Origin: Gemmatimonas groenlandica
GTDB taxonomy: Bacteria; Gemmatimonadota; Gemmatimonadetes; Gemmatimonadales; Gemmatimonadaceae
Length of the DNA stretch: 64,000 bases
Assembly: GCF_013004105.1 (NCBI RefSeq)
Contig: NZ_CP053085.1
Coordinates: 1,550,001-1,614,000, forward strand
Direction of reading: 5' to 3'
The notes under the pieces were generated by a model. That model saw only the letters and a program-made list of their open reading frames with translations, was not told where the DNA came from and searched no databases. Position numbers and translations under genes: made by a program. Shown here one piece after another: positions 27,752-35,675 of the stretch (positions are counted from its first letter, which is position 1; each line of letters begins with the position of its first letter).

Positions 27752-27937
27752 ATGCCGAATAGACGACCAATACCCGCCCTACTCGATTTAAACGACGGGG
27801 AAATAATCGTCTGTAACTCCGCTATCGAGGCCGAATTTCTGGCGCTGGTCTGGATGGCGTATCACGGGAATTCAGCAGCCTTCGCAACCCTGAGACAACG
27901 CGGAACGCCACCGATACCGACTTTCCCGAACAACTGA
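27752..27937 (+). CDS. Small protein, two-copy family with 32354-32590
   Basis: A 61-residue protein with no recognised domain. The core LLDLNDGEIIVCNSAIEAEF continues to VWMAYHGN. It is paralogous to the 78-residue product at 32354: both share LDL-x-DG, IVCNS, EA-x-FL and VW-x-AYHG in the same order. DNA just upstream is also similar (GATGACGCA, then ATGACG, in both copies). Conservation of the same residues in two diverged copies argues that it is real. The Cys and the acidic/aromatic pattern give no functional clue. Confidence 0.6.
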   Translation: MPNRRPIPALLDLNDGEIIVCNSAIEAEFLALVWMAYHGNSAAFATLRQRGTPPIPTFPNN

Positions 27938-27990
27938 GCTACCTCTTTTCGGCGTCGTCGGTTCCGCTGAAATGAGCTAGATACGGTCGC

Positions 27991-28443
27991 CTATTGTGGC
28001 GGCAAATGCGCTTCCCAGAATTCGACCAGCTGATCGGCTAAGTGAGAAACCGTCTCCAGCTTTCCCGATGAGAGGCGAACGTGAAGACCATCAAACGCGA
28101 AGGCGTCAGCGCTAAACATCGACGAGAACGCGTTTGCGCTAAATGCCCCATCCCGATCCTCGATGTCCGACACACTGGTATGACGCTTGTTCGTCAATAC
28201 GAAATGCTTCGCACCATTTGCCACGTGATCCGCTATTTGTAGAATGGAATTTTCATCTCGCAACGATCTTCGAATCGAAGCTTCTGAGGGGTCAGGATAC
28301 ATCCAGTCAAGAATATGCCACGCGGTCACGAAGAAATCATATGCTGCATACGTGTCGTGAGCGTCCAGCCGAATCCGATTGCGATCATGTACCAGCTTGG
28401 CCAACAAATCTCGCGGTTCTACAAGCGGTCCAAAACCTTTCAT
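27991..28443 (-). CDS. Hypothetical protein next to a McrA-like nuclease
   Basis: A 150-residue soluble, mostly helical protein. Notable parts are the N-terminal LLAKLVHDRNRIRLDAHD, a central YDFFVTAWHILDWMYPDP, IADHVANGAKHFVLTNKRH, and a C-terminal QLVEFWEAHLPP. The R-x4-H spacing typical of HEPN nucleases is not clearly present. I do not recognise the family. It ends just before, and is on the same strand as, the HNH nuclease at 28494, with about 50 bases between them, so it could be the second gene of that unit. Confidence 0.65.
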   Translation of the reverse strand: MKGFGPLVEPRDLLAKLVHDRNRIRLDAHDTYAAYDFFVTAWHILDWMYPDPSEASIRRSLRDENSILQIADHVANGAKHFVLTNKRHTSVSDIEDRDGAFSANAFSSMFSADAFAFDGLHVRLSSGKLETVSHLADQLVEFWEAHLPPQ

Positions 28444-28493
28444 ATAAGCTCTTTATCAAAGTTGACCGCCAGAGGCCGAGCGTGCTGCTTCCG

Positions 28494-30002
28494 CTAAGTC
28501 AGCAGCTTACGTAGCTCTTCGATTGCATATGGCTCGCGACGCGAATGGATCATCGCGTGGCAGTTAGCGCAGACAGGCCGAAGGTCGCGAACGGGATCGA
28601 GAATGTATTCGACGCCAGTTTCGGCGAAACGTTTGGCAAGCTCAGCCATGGTGACTAGGTGGTGCACGTGGATGTACCCGTGCCCCATTGCACCGTACGC
28701 AATCCCGAAGTCGAAGCCGCAGACCAAACAGGCGGCACCATAGTGGGCGATGCACTCTTTCCGAGCCGCTCGGCTTCTCTCGTATTTATTGACCGTGACC
28801 TGCCGACCGGCCCCGACCGGATACTGGCCAACAGAGTCATCCAGTTCCTCGGGAAGTTTGCTGTCATCGGCGGCGGACGGATCCAGCACGTCCCACACGA
28901 TTTGGATGGGTACCGAGTCCGTCACGGCGACTGGGACACCGACTCCGGCATACGTGAAGGGACCCCGATCTAAGGAGCGCCAGAAGATATGCGTGGTCAC
29001 TTCACGGCTTAGCATCGGCGCAATCTTGGCGTCGGTCCGTTTTGAGTTGGTCGTCCCGAACCAGCGGAATCGATCAGACCGGAGCCACTCATTCTGGTAG
29101 TCGTGCCCCGTGCGGCCCGCTGCATTGACCGCAGCGAAGATGAACATTTCGTCCCCTTCGCGGTGGTAGCCGGTCAGCCAGTCGCCGGAAGGTTTCGCTT
29201 CTATACCAAGGGCACGTGTAATGTCACTGCGGGTATAGGAACGATTTGGATGAAAGGAATGACGCTCCCTTGCGGCCCATAGAGTTTCAAGCGCAAGGTA
29301 TGCTTCCCCGTTGATACTGGTTCCCGACGACGGGATTGCCCAATTGATCTGGGAGAGTGCCCCTTCTGAGTTACGAGGATCGAGCGGCTCCGATTCGTCC
29401 GCAAGCACCGTATCAAAAAGCACCTCGACATAGTTCGCCGTCCCCCCCTTCGCGGCTAGCTCATCGTCCCAATGGGGTGCTTCGAAGGGAGAAGAGATCG
29501 TCCAGCCACTCGCGACGAATCCGCGTGGTTCGGCACCTTGCTTTAGAAGAAATGCGCGAGTGCCAATTGGAAGCGTACGGGTATTGCCGGAACTCCACCG
29601 CATGCGCACCGACTCGCCGCCATTAAACCTACGAACGACCTCGCTTCGGTCGGGCCATTCCCACCGATCAGGATTCCAAGTTAGGATGACCGCCCGTGTC
29701 TCGCCGGATGGGGAAACCTCCGACAGTCTGGTCCGGATGACAGTGAATCCGAGCGTATTCAGCGTCTTTTTGACGGTCTGCTCTCCCCCGCTGAAATCAC
29801 TAGCAGCGAGCGGTACGCCAGATACGCTCGATACTCCGTGTGCCGCTCCAACGATTGCCTTCGAGTCGTAGAATCGACCGTTGTAGAACAGGAAGAATTC
29901 TCGCGCTCGACCGAAGCCATACTTCGCAAGAAAGGCTTCACGGCCAAGGCTGTCAAACTCGGCAATCGCTCTGAGTACTGCTTCACGGTCATCGACCAGC
30001 AT
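28494..30002 (-). CDS. McrA-like HNH endonuclease with base-reader-like domains (type IV restriction candidate)
   Basis: A 502-residue multidomain protein. Residues about 1-95 resemble the ScoMcrA N-terminal head domain (FLLK-like FFLFYNGRFYDSKAIVGAAH). Residues about 100-215 open AVILTWNPDRWEW, as in EVE/PUA-like modified-base readers. A middle part (SYTRSDITRALG to HIFWRSLDRGPFTYAGVG) resembles the DUF3427 region of restriction-like helicases. The C-terminal HNH has CLVCGFDFG, YIHVHHLVTM and RPVCANCHAMIH, so zinc and catalytic residues are present. The likely job is cleavage of modified foreign DNA, inferred from domain order. It stands at the left end of the defence cargo. Confidence 0.8.
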   Translation of the reverse strand: MLVDDREAVLRAIAEFDSLGREAFLAKYGFGRAREFFLFYNGRFYDSKAIVGAAHGVSSVSGVPLAASDFSGGEQTVKKTLNTLGFTVIRTRLSEVSPSGETRAVILTWNPDRWEWPDRSEVVRRFNGGESVRMRWSSGNTRTLPIGTRAFLLKQGAEPRGFVASGWTISSPFEAPHWDDELAAKGGTANYVEVLFDTVLADESEPLDPRNSEGALSQINWAIPSSGTSINGEAYLALETLWAARERHSFHPNRSYTRSDITRALGIEAKPSGDWLTGYHREGDEMFIFAAVNAAGRTGHDYQNEWLRSDRFRWFGTTNSKRTDAKIAPMLSREVTTHIFWRSLDRGPFTYAGVGVPVAVTDSVPIQIVWDVLDPSAADDSKLPEELDDSVGQYPVGAGRQVTVNKYERSRAARKECIAHYGAACLVCGFDFGIAYGAMGHGYIHVHHLVTMAELAKRFAETGVEYILDPVRDLRPVCANCHAMIHSRREPYAIEELRKLLT

Positions 30003-30269
30003 TCAGTTCTCCAATGACTAAATGTTTGGTGTGAGATGGGTGTCGCGAACGTATCATCTGCCGCGAGCTTCATTCTTGTTCTACTGCCAAGCAAAAGATT
30101 TCCTTCGCTCCACAGAAGCCAAAGCCCGACTGAGACTACACGCGAAGCCTCAACCGCAGTTCGCCCAATTCTCGGAACATCTACGTCTAGGTTGGCTTAA
30201 CCTCACCCCGCGTCTCGCTCGTCTACCGCATCTGCTGAGTAAGCGCATCTCTAGTTGCGTCTCACTTCG

Positions 30270-30950
30270 CTACAGCGCACTGTTACGCGCTTTCGTGACC
30301 TCTTTCGAACACGCGTCGAAATTTTCGAACTCATAGCCGACGCGCAGCCAAGCCGTAGAGCGATCAAGCGCATGCGCTTGAAGCGCAATCGTCTTAACAT
30401 GACCTATGTTCATGCTGTCAGCTTTCTTCTCCCAGAGCGTAACGAACAAACGCTCCTTTTTTAGCAGGGCCATCATAAAGTCTTGGGGATCGTTCCAAAT
30501 GCTTCCGGTTTGGAGAACGTTGTGTTCCTCACTTGGCTTCCCGTATTTCTCGCTGACGCCATCTTCAAGCGACTTGAATGATCCCATAAGGACCGTGCCG
30601 TGTGCATCTGATTCAATATTGCGACCGACCGCAATGATCTTGCACAGTCCAGCTGACCCAAACATGAGGGTATAGGACACAAACGCATCGTGAGTGCGAG
30701 GAACCTTCTCAACCGTGAAGAATCCCTGCTCGATCATGCTCCAACCAGATGTCGCCGCTTTCGCCGCCTGCTCGGACATGCCCATGCTGAGACCGAAAGG
30801 GCCATCTCGCACTGGCACTTCCGTCGCTGCCTGTTTCACGGGTTGGGCAGAGTTCTCGTCATTTTTAGTGGATGTATCCCCGTTACTACACCCACTCAGC
30901 TGGCCCACGATCAATCCCAGAACTGCGGTGCTAATCAGCTTTCGTCGCAT
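30270..30950 (-). CDS. Small exported lipoprotein
   Basis: A 226-residue lipoprotein. The N terminus MRRKLISTAVLGLIVGQ leads to a lipobox LSGC, followed by a Ser/Asn/Asp-rich spacer. The folded part starts VRDGPFGLSMGMSEQAAK, a pattern seen in periplasmic proteins of unknown function, and includes KIIAVGRNIES and AWLRVGYEFENF. I chose ATG 30950 because the upstream extension spoils the signal peptide. No partner gene is evident; it sits between the McrA-like nuclease and an unknown gene. Exported lipoproteins on mobile elements sometimes act in exclusion, but nothing here shows that. Confidence 0.7.
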   Translation of the reverse strand: MRRKLISTAVLGLIVGQLSGCSNGDTSTKNDENSAQPVKQAATEVPVRDGPFGLSMGMSEQAAKAATSGWSMIEQGFFTVEKVPRTHDAFVSYTLMFGSAGLCKIIAVGRNIESDAHGTVLMGSFKSLEDGVSEKYGKPSEEHNVLQTGSIWNDPQDFMMALLKKERLFVTLWEKKADSMNIGHVKTIALQAHALDRSTAWLRVGYEFENFDACSKEVTKARNSAL

Positions 30951-31232
30951 GTTCACGTGACTCCTCCCTCTGATCCAATCTCGGGTCTTGGAACGATCCC
31001 GCAAGCCTTGGAAATTGGCCGGAGATTTGAGGTTCGTCAGCATTGATTGAGATATTTTCGTGGAACAGAAACTTCGATCAGGGTCGGTCTAATCTACGGA
31101 CCACGCGCAGACCGCGGGAGGCCTTCCGGAGGGCGGTGCCAATCTGTATATGCATGCGGAGTTTCTGTGCCCCCATAGGGCTGCATTTACTCAGCGACTG
31201 ACAGCTAAATCACAAGAGGCTGCAAAGACATT

Positions 31233-31934
31233 ATGAGCTACGACATAGGTGCGATTGGAAAGGTGGAAGTTGTGGTTGATGGCCGCTGGACTTTGGAGGA
31301 TCTGGCAACGTTCTCGAGCCATCTTAGCGAAACGTACGGGTTCGTTCTCTCGCTGAGTCTCGACAGCGAAGTGAAGCAATTCGGAGCGGCATATTCACGG
31401 TATCCGTTTGCGGGCGGGTGGAGCTACTACGATTTCTTCCGCGATCTGAATTTAATCATTGGTCCTGAGCGTCAGATTTCTGTTCGCAAGATTCAGTACG
31501 CCTCTCTCGGCGTCATTGAACTTACTGGGGCCACGGAACCGCTGAGGCAGGCATTAACGATAGCATTTCAGCTGGGTGTTACCGGCGTTGCCGTTCAGCG
31601 CCTGAGCGCCATCGTGCGCTCGATAAGCGGCACTATTAGACAGGTCCGCATAGACTGGGCGGCAGGAACAGACGCGGCCACGAACGCCGAGCGCAATAAA
31701 GTACAGCTACTACGCGATGCTTCCGCAACTCTAGGAGCAGAACTTGGCTTCTCGGAGGAACAAAGGCAGACTCTCTCACGACTCACTAACGATAGTCCGC
31801 TCTTGGCGGTGAAGCTGCTTCTTGCGGTGGCTCGACGTGCACTGAAGGCTCAGCGGATGCATTCTACAGGAAAGGTGGTGAAGGTAGATGTTGTAGATCG
31901 GACGACGCCTGTTGAAACGGAGCCGCCAGTCTAA
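31233..31934 (+). CDS. Hypothetical protein
   Basis: A 233-residue soluble protein without a family I recognise. The N-terminal half has alternating beta-like stretches (GKVEVVVDGRWTLEDL, then SVRKIQYASLGVIELTG). From about residue 105 it turns helical (LRQALTIAFQLGVTG, SAIVRSISGTIRQV). The C-terminal part is Lys/Val-rich. The beta-then-helix plan with a hydrophobic helix resembles sensor-effector proteins on bacterial islands, but that is a loose impression. It stands alone on the plus strand, with 280 bases before it. Confidence 0.65.
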   Translation: MSYDIGAIGKVEVVVDGRWTLEDLATFSSHLSETYGFVLSLSLDSEVKQFGAAYSRYPFAGGWSYYDFFRDLNLIIGPERQISVRKIQYASLGVIELTGATEPLRQALTIAFQLGVTGVAVQRLSAIVRSISGTIRQVRIDWAAGTDAATNAERNKVQLLRDASATLGAELGFSEEQRQTLSRLTNDSPLLAVKLLLAVARRALKAQRMHSTGKVVKVDVVDRTTPVETEPPV

Positions 31935-32353
31935 GGAACGCTCTTGTCAATTGTTCACTTGATCGGGCTTGGGACTACCCATTCGACATCGAAATCTCTC
32001 GACAATCAGAAGAACAGCTCTTGGCAGCCGTCAGGCGCTTCTTCAATGCGTCGATCTCGACCTCCAAAGCTTCAAACGCAAAGAGAGATCATGGAAATCA
32101 CGAATTGCCGTCCTTAGAAACGATTGCACTAGCCCGCCCGCCTGACGCGGCTTTTCATATCTTTACTTCACGACAAATCCTCGAGCTAGACAGGGTAGCT
32201 CCAACGCTCCAGCGCTCTGCAGCCTCCTGAAGCATCCCCAAAGGCATTAATGGCGTGCAGGGCGATAGGGATGAGAAGGGCGTCCGTGACCAGTTGTACC
32301 ATAAAGACGCTACCCGATGACGCACCAATGACGCGAGATCGTACGCTGTAGCC
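31935..32353. other. Gene-free gap with a start-less reading frame
   Basis: No gene with a proper start is seen. One frame open from about 31,905 to a TGA at 32,228-32,230 reads in protein-like fashion (AWDYPFDIEISRQSEEQLLA then AVRRFFNASIS) but has no ATG or GTG; its only start is TTG 32,021. It could be a decayed gene. The right end resembles the DNA before the paralogous small gene at 27752. Confidence 0.4.
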
Positions 32354-32590
32354 ATGATCAACGAACCGAGAATCATCGCCTCGCTGGACCTCGCTGATGG
32401 ATTGCCGCCAATCGTCTGCAACAGTGTGCCAGAGGCCCAATTCCTCTCCGACGTATGGAGAGCCTATCATGGGGATGAAAAGGCGCTCAGACGCCTGATA
32501 GACCAGCCTAGGCCCCGTCACTCGTCCCAAGCCGCTTCGACCGGTAGATGGGTCATCGGCCAGAGCGATAGGCATGCTGGAACGCTATAA
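32354..32590 (+). CDS. Small protein, second copy of the 27752 family
   Basis: A 78-residue protein whose first 48 residues align with the product at 27752: SLDLADGLPPIVCNSVPEA, FLSDVW and AYHGDEKALRRL. The C-terminal tail is unrelated. Start ATG 32354 matches the start of the paralogue in relation to the conserved core. It ends five bases before the possible TTG start of the TPR/HExxH gene, so the two are probably cotranscribed. Function unknown. Confidence 0.6.
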   Translation: MINEPRIIASLDLADGLPPIVCNSVPEAQFLSDVWRAYHGDEKALRRLIDQPRPRHSSQAASTGRWVIGQSDRHAGTL

Positions 32591-32595
32591 TTCCC

Positions 32596-34284
32596 TTGAA
32601 AGGCAATCTGCTGACAGTAGCTGGCTCTCCGACGCTCCCTCGATACTTCGTGACCTCACATTCGACAGTTGTCGTCCGTGTTGGCGACCTCCAGCCGACT
32701 TTTCAGGCGGAAGTGCTACGGGCTTATGCCGACGGACACTGGAATGCGTCCGTCCTTCAGAAGGCTGTGAGCCACGAGTTCAACTTCATGGGTCCGTGGG
32801 TAGAGGTGGCGGTCGTCGATAGTGCTACGGGTGTACCGGAAGACTCGCACCTCACGCTTCGATTCTCTCCGCCGACTGGCCGTGACTTAGCCGACGCTGA
32901 AAGGCGATTCGCCAAGGCAACACGACGGGCTGAGCGTGGGGATACTGCGGGCGCGGCCGACGATCTCAAGTCACTGACAACGACGTGGCCGGAGACGGCA
33001 AAGTATTGGCGGGCACTGGGACAGGCGCATCTCGTTCTTGAGGAGTGGGACGCATCGGAAGACGCCTTGCTCAAGAGCCTCGCCATCGACCCGCTCGACC
33101 CCGATTCGATGACCTTGCTCGGCAACCTATATGCTCGCCGAGGAAAGGCTGATCGCGCCATCGCTCTCTATCGACGATCCCTAGAACTGGATCGGAATGT
33201 GTACGCCATGGCAAACGTTGGCGCGATGCTGTCGAAGGCAGGTCAGCCTGACGAGGCGCTTCGCGTATTTCGGGAGGCTGTGAAGCTTGATCCCAACTAC
33301 GCGAACGCTTGGTATGGACTTGGCCTGACCCTCGCGAATCGTCGGGATGTCAACGTGCTGCCGGAAGCCATTGGCTCGTTGGATCAGGCACTCAGGGTGC
33401 TAAAAGAGCGGTCATCAGCGCCAGAGGTATGGGATGCTAGTCAGGGTCTACTCACCCAATTATCCAGCATAGCTGCTCACGACTGCGGCAATCGGGCTGA
33501 CTCCATGCTCTCCGCCGTGACAGACGAAGTCTCGGAGATCGGTGGACTCAGCGTCACGATTGAAGAAGCAACGCTACGTGGCATTCTCGCCAAGATTGAA
33601 CTTGGTTGGGTGCACGGGCGTGGGTATCACCGTGTGGTCGTAAGTCACGGAGCTGGCGTTGAGCGGGTTCATCAGATTCGACATGAACTCGAACATGCCC
33701 GACTCGCTGCGCTTGCCCGTCGTGCAGGAGTGAACAAGTGGTTCGCCAGTTCGATTGAGTCCTATGCGCTCGCGAACCGCGCAATTGCGAGCGACCTTGC
33801 ACGGCTCGGGAAGCTAGGAATGTCGTCGCTGGATCAAGTGGAGATGGGACGCCGTTGGATCGACGGCATTAACGGTCAGTTGTACAACTTCCCCGTTGAC
33901 CTGCTCATCGAATCAACGTTGATCAGAGAGCATCCGGAGTTCCGTGAGTTGTGGTTCTTCGCTGTAGAACGTCAGCTTCGCGTTGCACTGAAGATTGCTG
34001 AGGATCGTACCATTGCGAATTCAACCTCCCGCTTGATCTACAGGGCGAGCAACACGATGAATGGCGTGTTCGCCCTATGGCTTGAAGACCAGTATCCACG
34101 CCGAACAGACATCGCGTCGAGATTCAAGCGGATCGACACGTTCGCAACCGCGAAGAGACTGTACGAGTCTTGGCGTGAGGGCGCAGCGAGTTGGGCGGCT
34201 GGTGCCGAGCTTGGTTGGGTTGACGAATGGGCGGCGGTGCTGGGACTGAAGGGCTGGTACGTATGGACAGACGGGAATAACTAG
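32596..34284 (+). CDS. TPR protein with HExxH metallopeptidase-like domain
   Basis: A 562-residue protein with three regions. Residues 1-95 are beta-rich. Residues about 98-270 hold at least four TPRs (YWRALGQAHLVLEEWDASED, LLGNLYARRGKADRAIALY, ANAWYGLGLTLA). The C-terminal part has HELEH at 363-367 in VHQIRHELEHARLA, followed by a downstream Glu-rich helix (SSIESYALANRAIA). HExxH is the zinc site of gluzincin/metzincin peptidases, so proteolysis is plausible but unproved. Start TTG 32596 lacks a good ribosome site; GTG 32650 is the alternative. Ten bases separate it from the MazG-like gene, so it may head that operon. Confidence 0.75.
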   Translation: MKGNLLTVAGSPTLPRYFVTSHSTVVVRVGDLQPTFQAEVLRAYADGHWNASVLQKAVSHEFNFMGPWVEVAVVDSATGVPEDSHLTLRFSPPTGRDLADAERRFAKATRRAERGDTAGAADDLKSLTTTWPETAKYWRALGQAHLVLEEWDASEDALLKSLAIDPLDPDSMTLLGNLYARRGKADRAIALYRRSLELDRNVYAMANVGAMLSKAGQPDEALRVFREAVKLDPNYANAWYGLGLTLANRRDVNVLPEAIGSLDQALRVLKERSSAPEVWDASQGLLTQLSSIAAHDCGNRADSMLSAVTDEVSEIGGLSVTIEEATLRGILAKIELGWVHGRGYHRVVVSHGAGVERVHQIRHELEHARLAALARRAGVNKWFASSIESYALANRAIASDLARLGKLGMSSLDQVEMGRRWIDGINGQLYNFPVDLLIESTLIREHPEFRELWFFAVERQLRVALKIAEDRTIANSTSRLIYRASNTMNGVFALWLEDQYPRRTDIASRFKRIDTFATAKRLYESWREGAASWAAGAELGWVDEWAAVLGLKGWYVWTDGNN

Positions 34285-34293
34285 GAGCGCACA

Positions 34294-34671
34294 GTGTCAG
34301 AGGATTCGATAACGCAACTGATGTCCGAGATTCTGGCGTTTCGTGATGCGCGAGACTGGAAACAATTTCATACACCCAAGAATCTCGCGGCGGCGCTCTC
34401 CATAGAAGTGGGTGAGCTGCAAGAAACGCTTCTATGGAAAACCGACGAGCAGATAACTGAGTCGCTTCGTCAGACGGAGAAGTTCAATCGCATTCGAGAT
34501 GAAGTCGCGGATGTCTTGATCTATGCCTTGCTGTTTGCTGAAGCCACGGGTGTCGATCCAGTCACCGCGATCCGTTCAAAGCTCCAAGGAAATGCGGAGA
34601 AGTACCCCGTTGAGACATCGAAGGGGTCAGCATTGAAGTACTCGGAGCTGCCATCAACGCCAAAGTCCTAG
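34294..34671 (+). CDS. MazG-like nucleotide pyrophosphohydrolase
   Basis: A 125-residue protein of the MazG / RS21-C6 (dCTP pyrophosphatase-like) fold. The metal-binding pattern is visible: SIEVGELQETLLWK gives ExxE and EVADVLIYALLFAEATG gives the second acidic helix. Start GTG 34294. These enzymes hydrolyse (d)NTPs to NMPs and PPi, often removing non-canonical nucleotides. Five bases separate it from the HNH gene, which overlaps the DUF2075 gene, so the three form one operon. In a defence setting it could destroy modified phage dNTPs or a nucleotide signal; this is inference. Confidence 0.85.
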   Translation: MSEDSITQLMSEILAFRDARDWKQFHTPKNLAAALSIEVGELQETLLWKTDEQITESLRQTEKFNRIRDEVADVLIYALLFAEATGVDPVTAIRSKLQGNAEKYPVETSKGSALKYSELPSTPKS

Positions 34672-34676
34672 CTCCT

Positions 34677-35675
34677 ATGATTCAAACTATTGTATTGCCC
34701 GGACGTGAGAATTTCCCCAAGAGCGTCGATCCCGCGATTCCGCTAAGTCGGCTACAGCAAGCCGTTGACTCCAACATCTTCCGCGAGATACAGTCACGGT
34801 TTGGCTCTCGTCCCATTTCGACGTGGGGATTTACGCCGACGCTGGCCAACAAAACTCCGAAGAACTGGAACGCGCTAGAGGTCGGAGATCGCGCCCTCTT
34901 CACCGGCAACAACGAAGCGTTTGCAGTAGCTCGCATTTTCGACAAGGTGCATCACCCCGAGTACGCACGACAAATGTGGGGACCGACAGAGGACGGGCGA
35001 ATCTGGGAGTACATGATTCTCCTCGAAGACGTGCAACGATTGACGCCGCCGATCCCATATGTCGATTTGAACCCGCCGCTTGGCTACAGCAGCACCTTTG
35101 TGTACCCCGGTGCTCTGCTGCTCTCGCCGGAACGATCGTTGGTGTTAAGTGCCCTGTTAGAGGAGCGTGGCATCAAACCAACACCACAGACACCCAGTCC
35201 TCCCGCTCCAGCCCCCCTCCCATCACGGAAGGAGCTTGAAGGCCTCGCGAGTCTCGACAAGCCCTCGCTCGTTCAGCGGAGGGCCGAACAACAGTCGCTC
35301 CGACGCTTCTTACTAGAAGGCAACTCCACCGCCTTGTGCGCTCTCTGCGGCGAGAGCTTTAGTCAAGACCTGTTAATCGCCGCGCACATCAAACGGCGCA
35401 GTGACTGCTCGCATCAAGAAAGACTCGACTTCGACCACAATACGATGCTGCTCTGTCTCTTCGGTTGTGATGCCTTATTCGAGCGGCAGTACGTGATCGT
35501 CAACGCGGAGGGTACGGTGCATTTAGGACGCCGCGCCGAGACTGATGCCGTTCAACGAAGACAGGCTGAACTCACCGCCCGTCAAGTGCGAGGCTGGAAG
35601 CAACCGGCGCAGCCATATTTTGCAGCGCACGCCGAGCGCCTCCGACAGCCTGTCACTGACGAGAGTGAAGCGTGA
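34677..35675 (+). CDS. HNH endonuclease with PUA/EVE-like N-terminal domain
   Basis: A 332-residue protein. Residues about 40-150 (VGDRALFTGNNEAFAVARIF and WEYMILLEDVQRL) have the look of a PUA/EVE-type nucleic-acid reader. A Pro-rich linker (PTPQTPSPPAPAPLPS) follows. The C-terminal HNH has CALCGESFSQDLLIAAHIK, with R-S-D-C, then DHNTMLLC and FGCDALF, the His/Asn/Cys set of the LIAAHIKPRS family. The stop overlaps the DUF2075 start (ATGA at 35672). Probably a modification-sensing nuclease acting with its operon partners; specific substrate unknown. Confidence 0.8.
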   Translation: MIQTIVLPGRENFPKSVDPAIPLSRLQQAVDSNIFREIQSRFGSRPISTWGFTPTLANKTPKNWNALEVGDRALFTGNNEAFAVARIFDKVHHPEYARQMWGPTEDGRIWEYMILLEDVQRLTPPIPYVDLNPPLGYSSTFVYPGALLLSPERSLVLSALLEERGIKPTPQTPSPPAPAPLPSRKELEGLASLDKPSLVQRRAEQQSLRRFLLEGNSTALCALCGESFSQDLLIAAHIKRRSDCSHQERLDFDHNTMLLCLFGCDALFERQYVIVNAEGTVHLGRRAETDAVQRRQAELTARQVRGWKQPAQPYFAAHAERLRQPVTDESEA

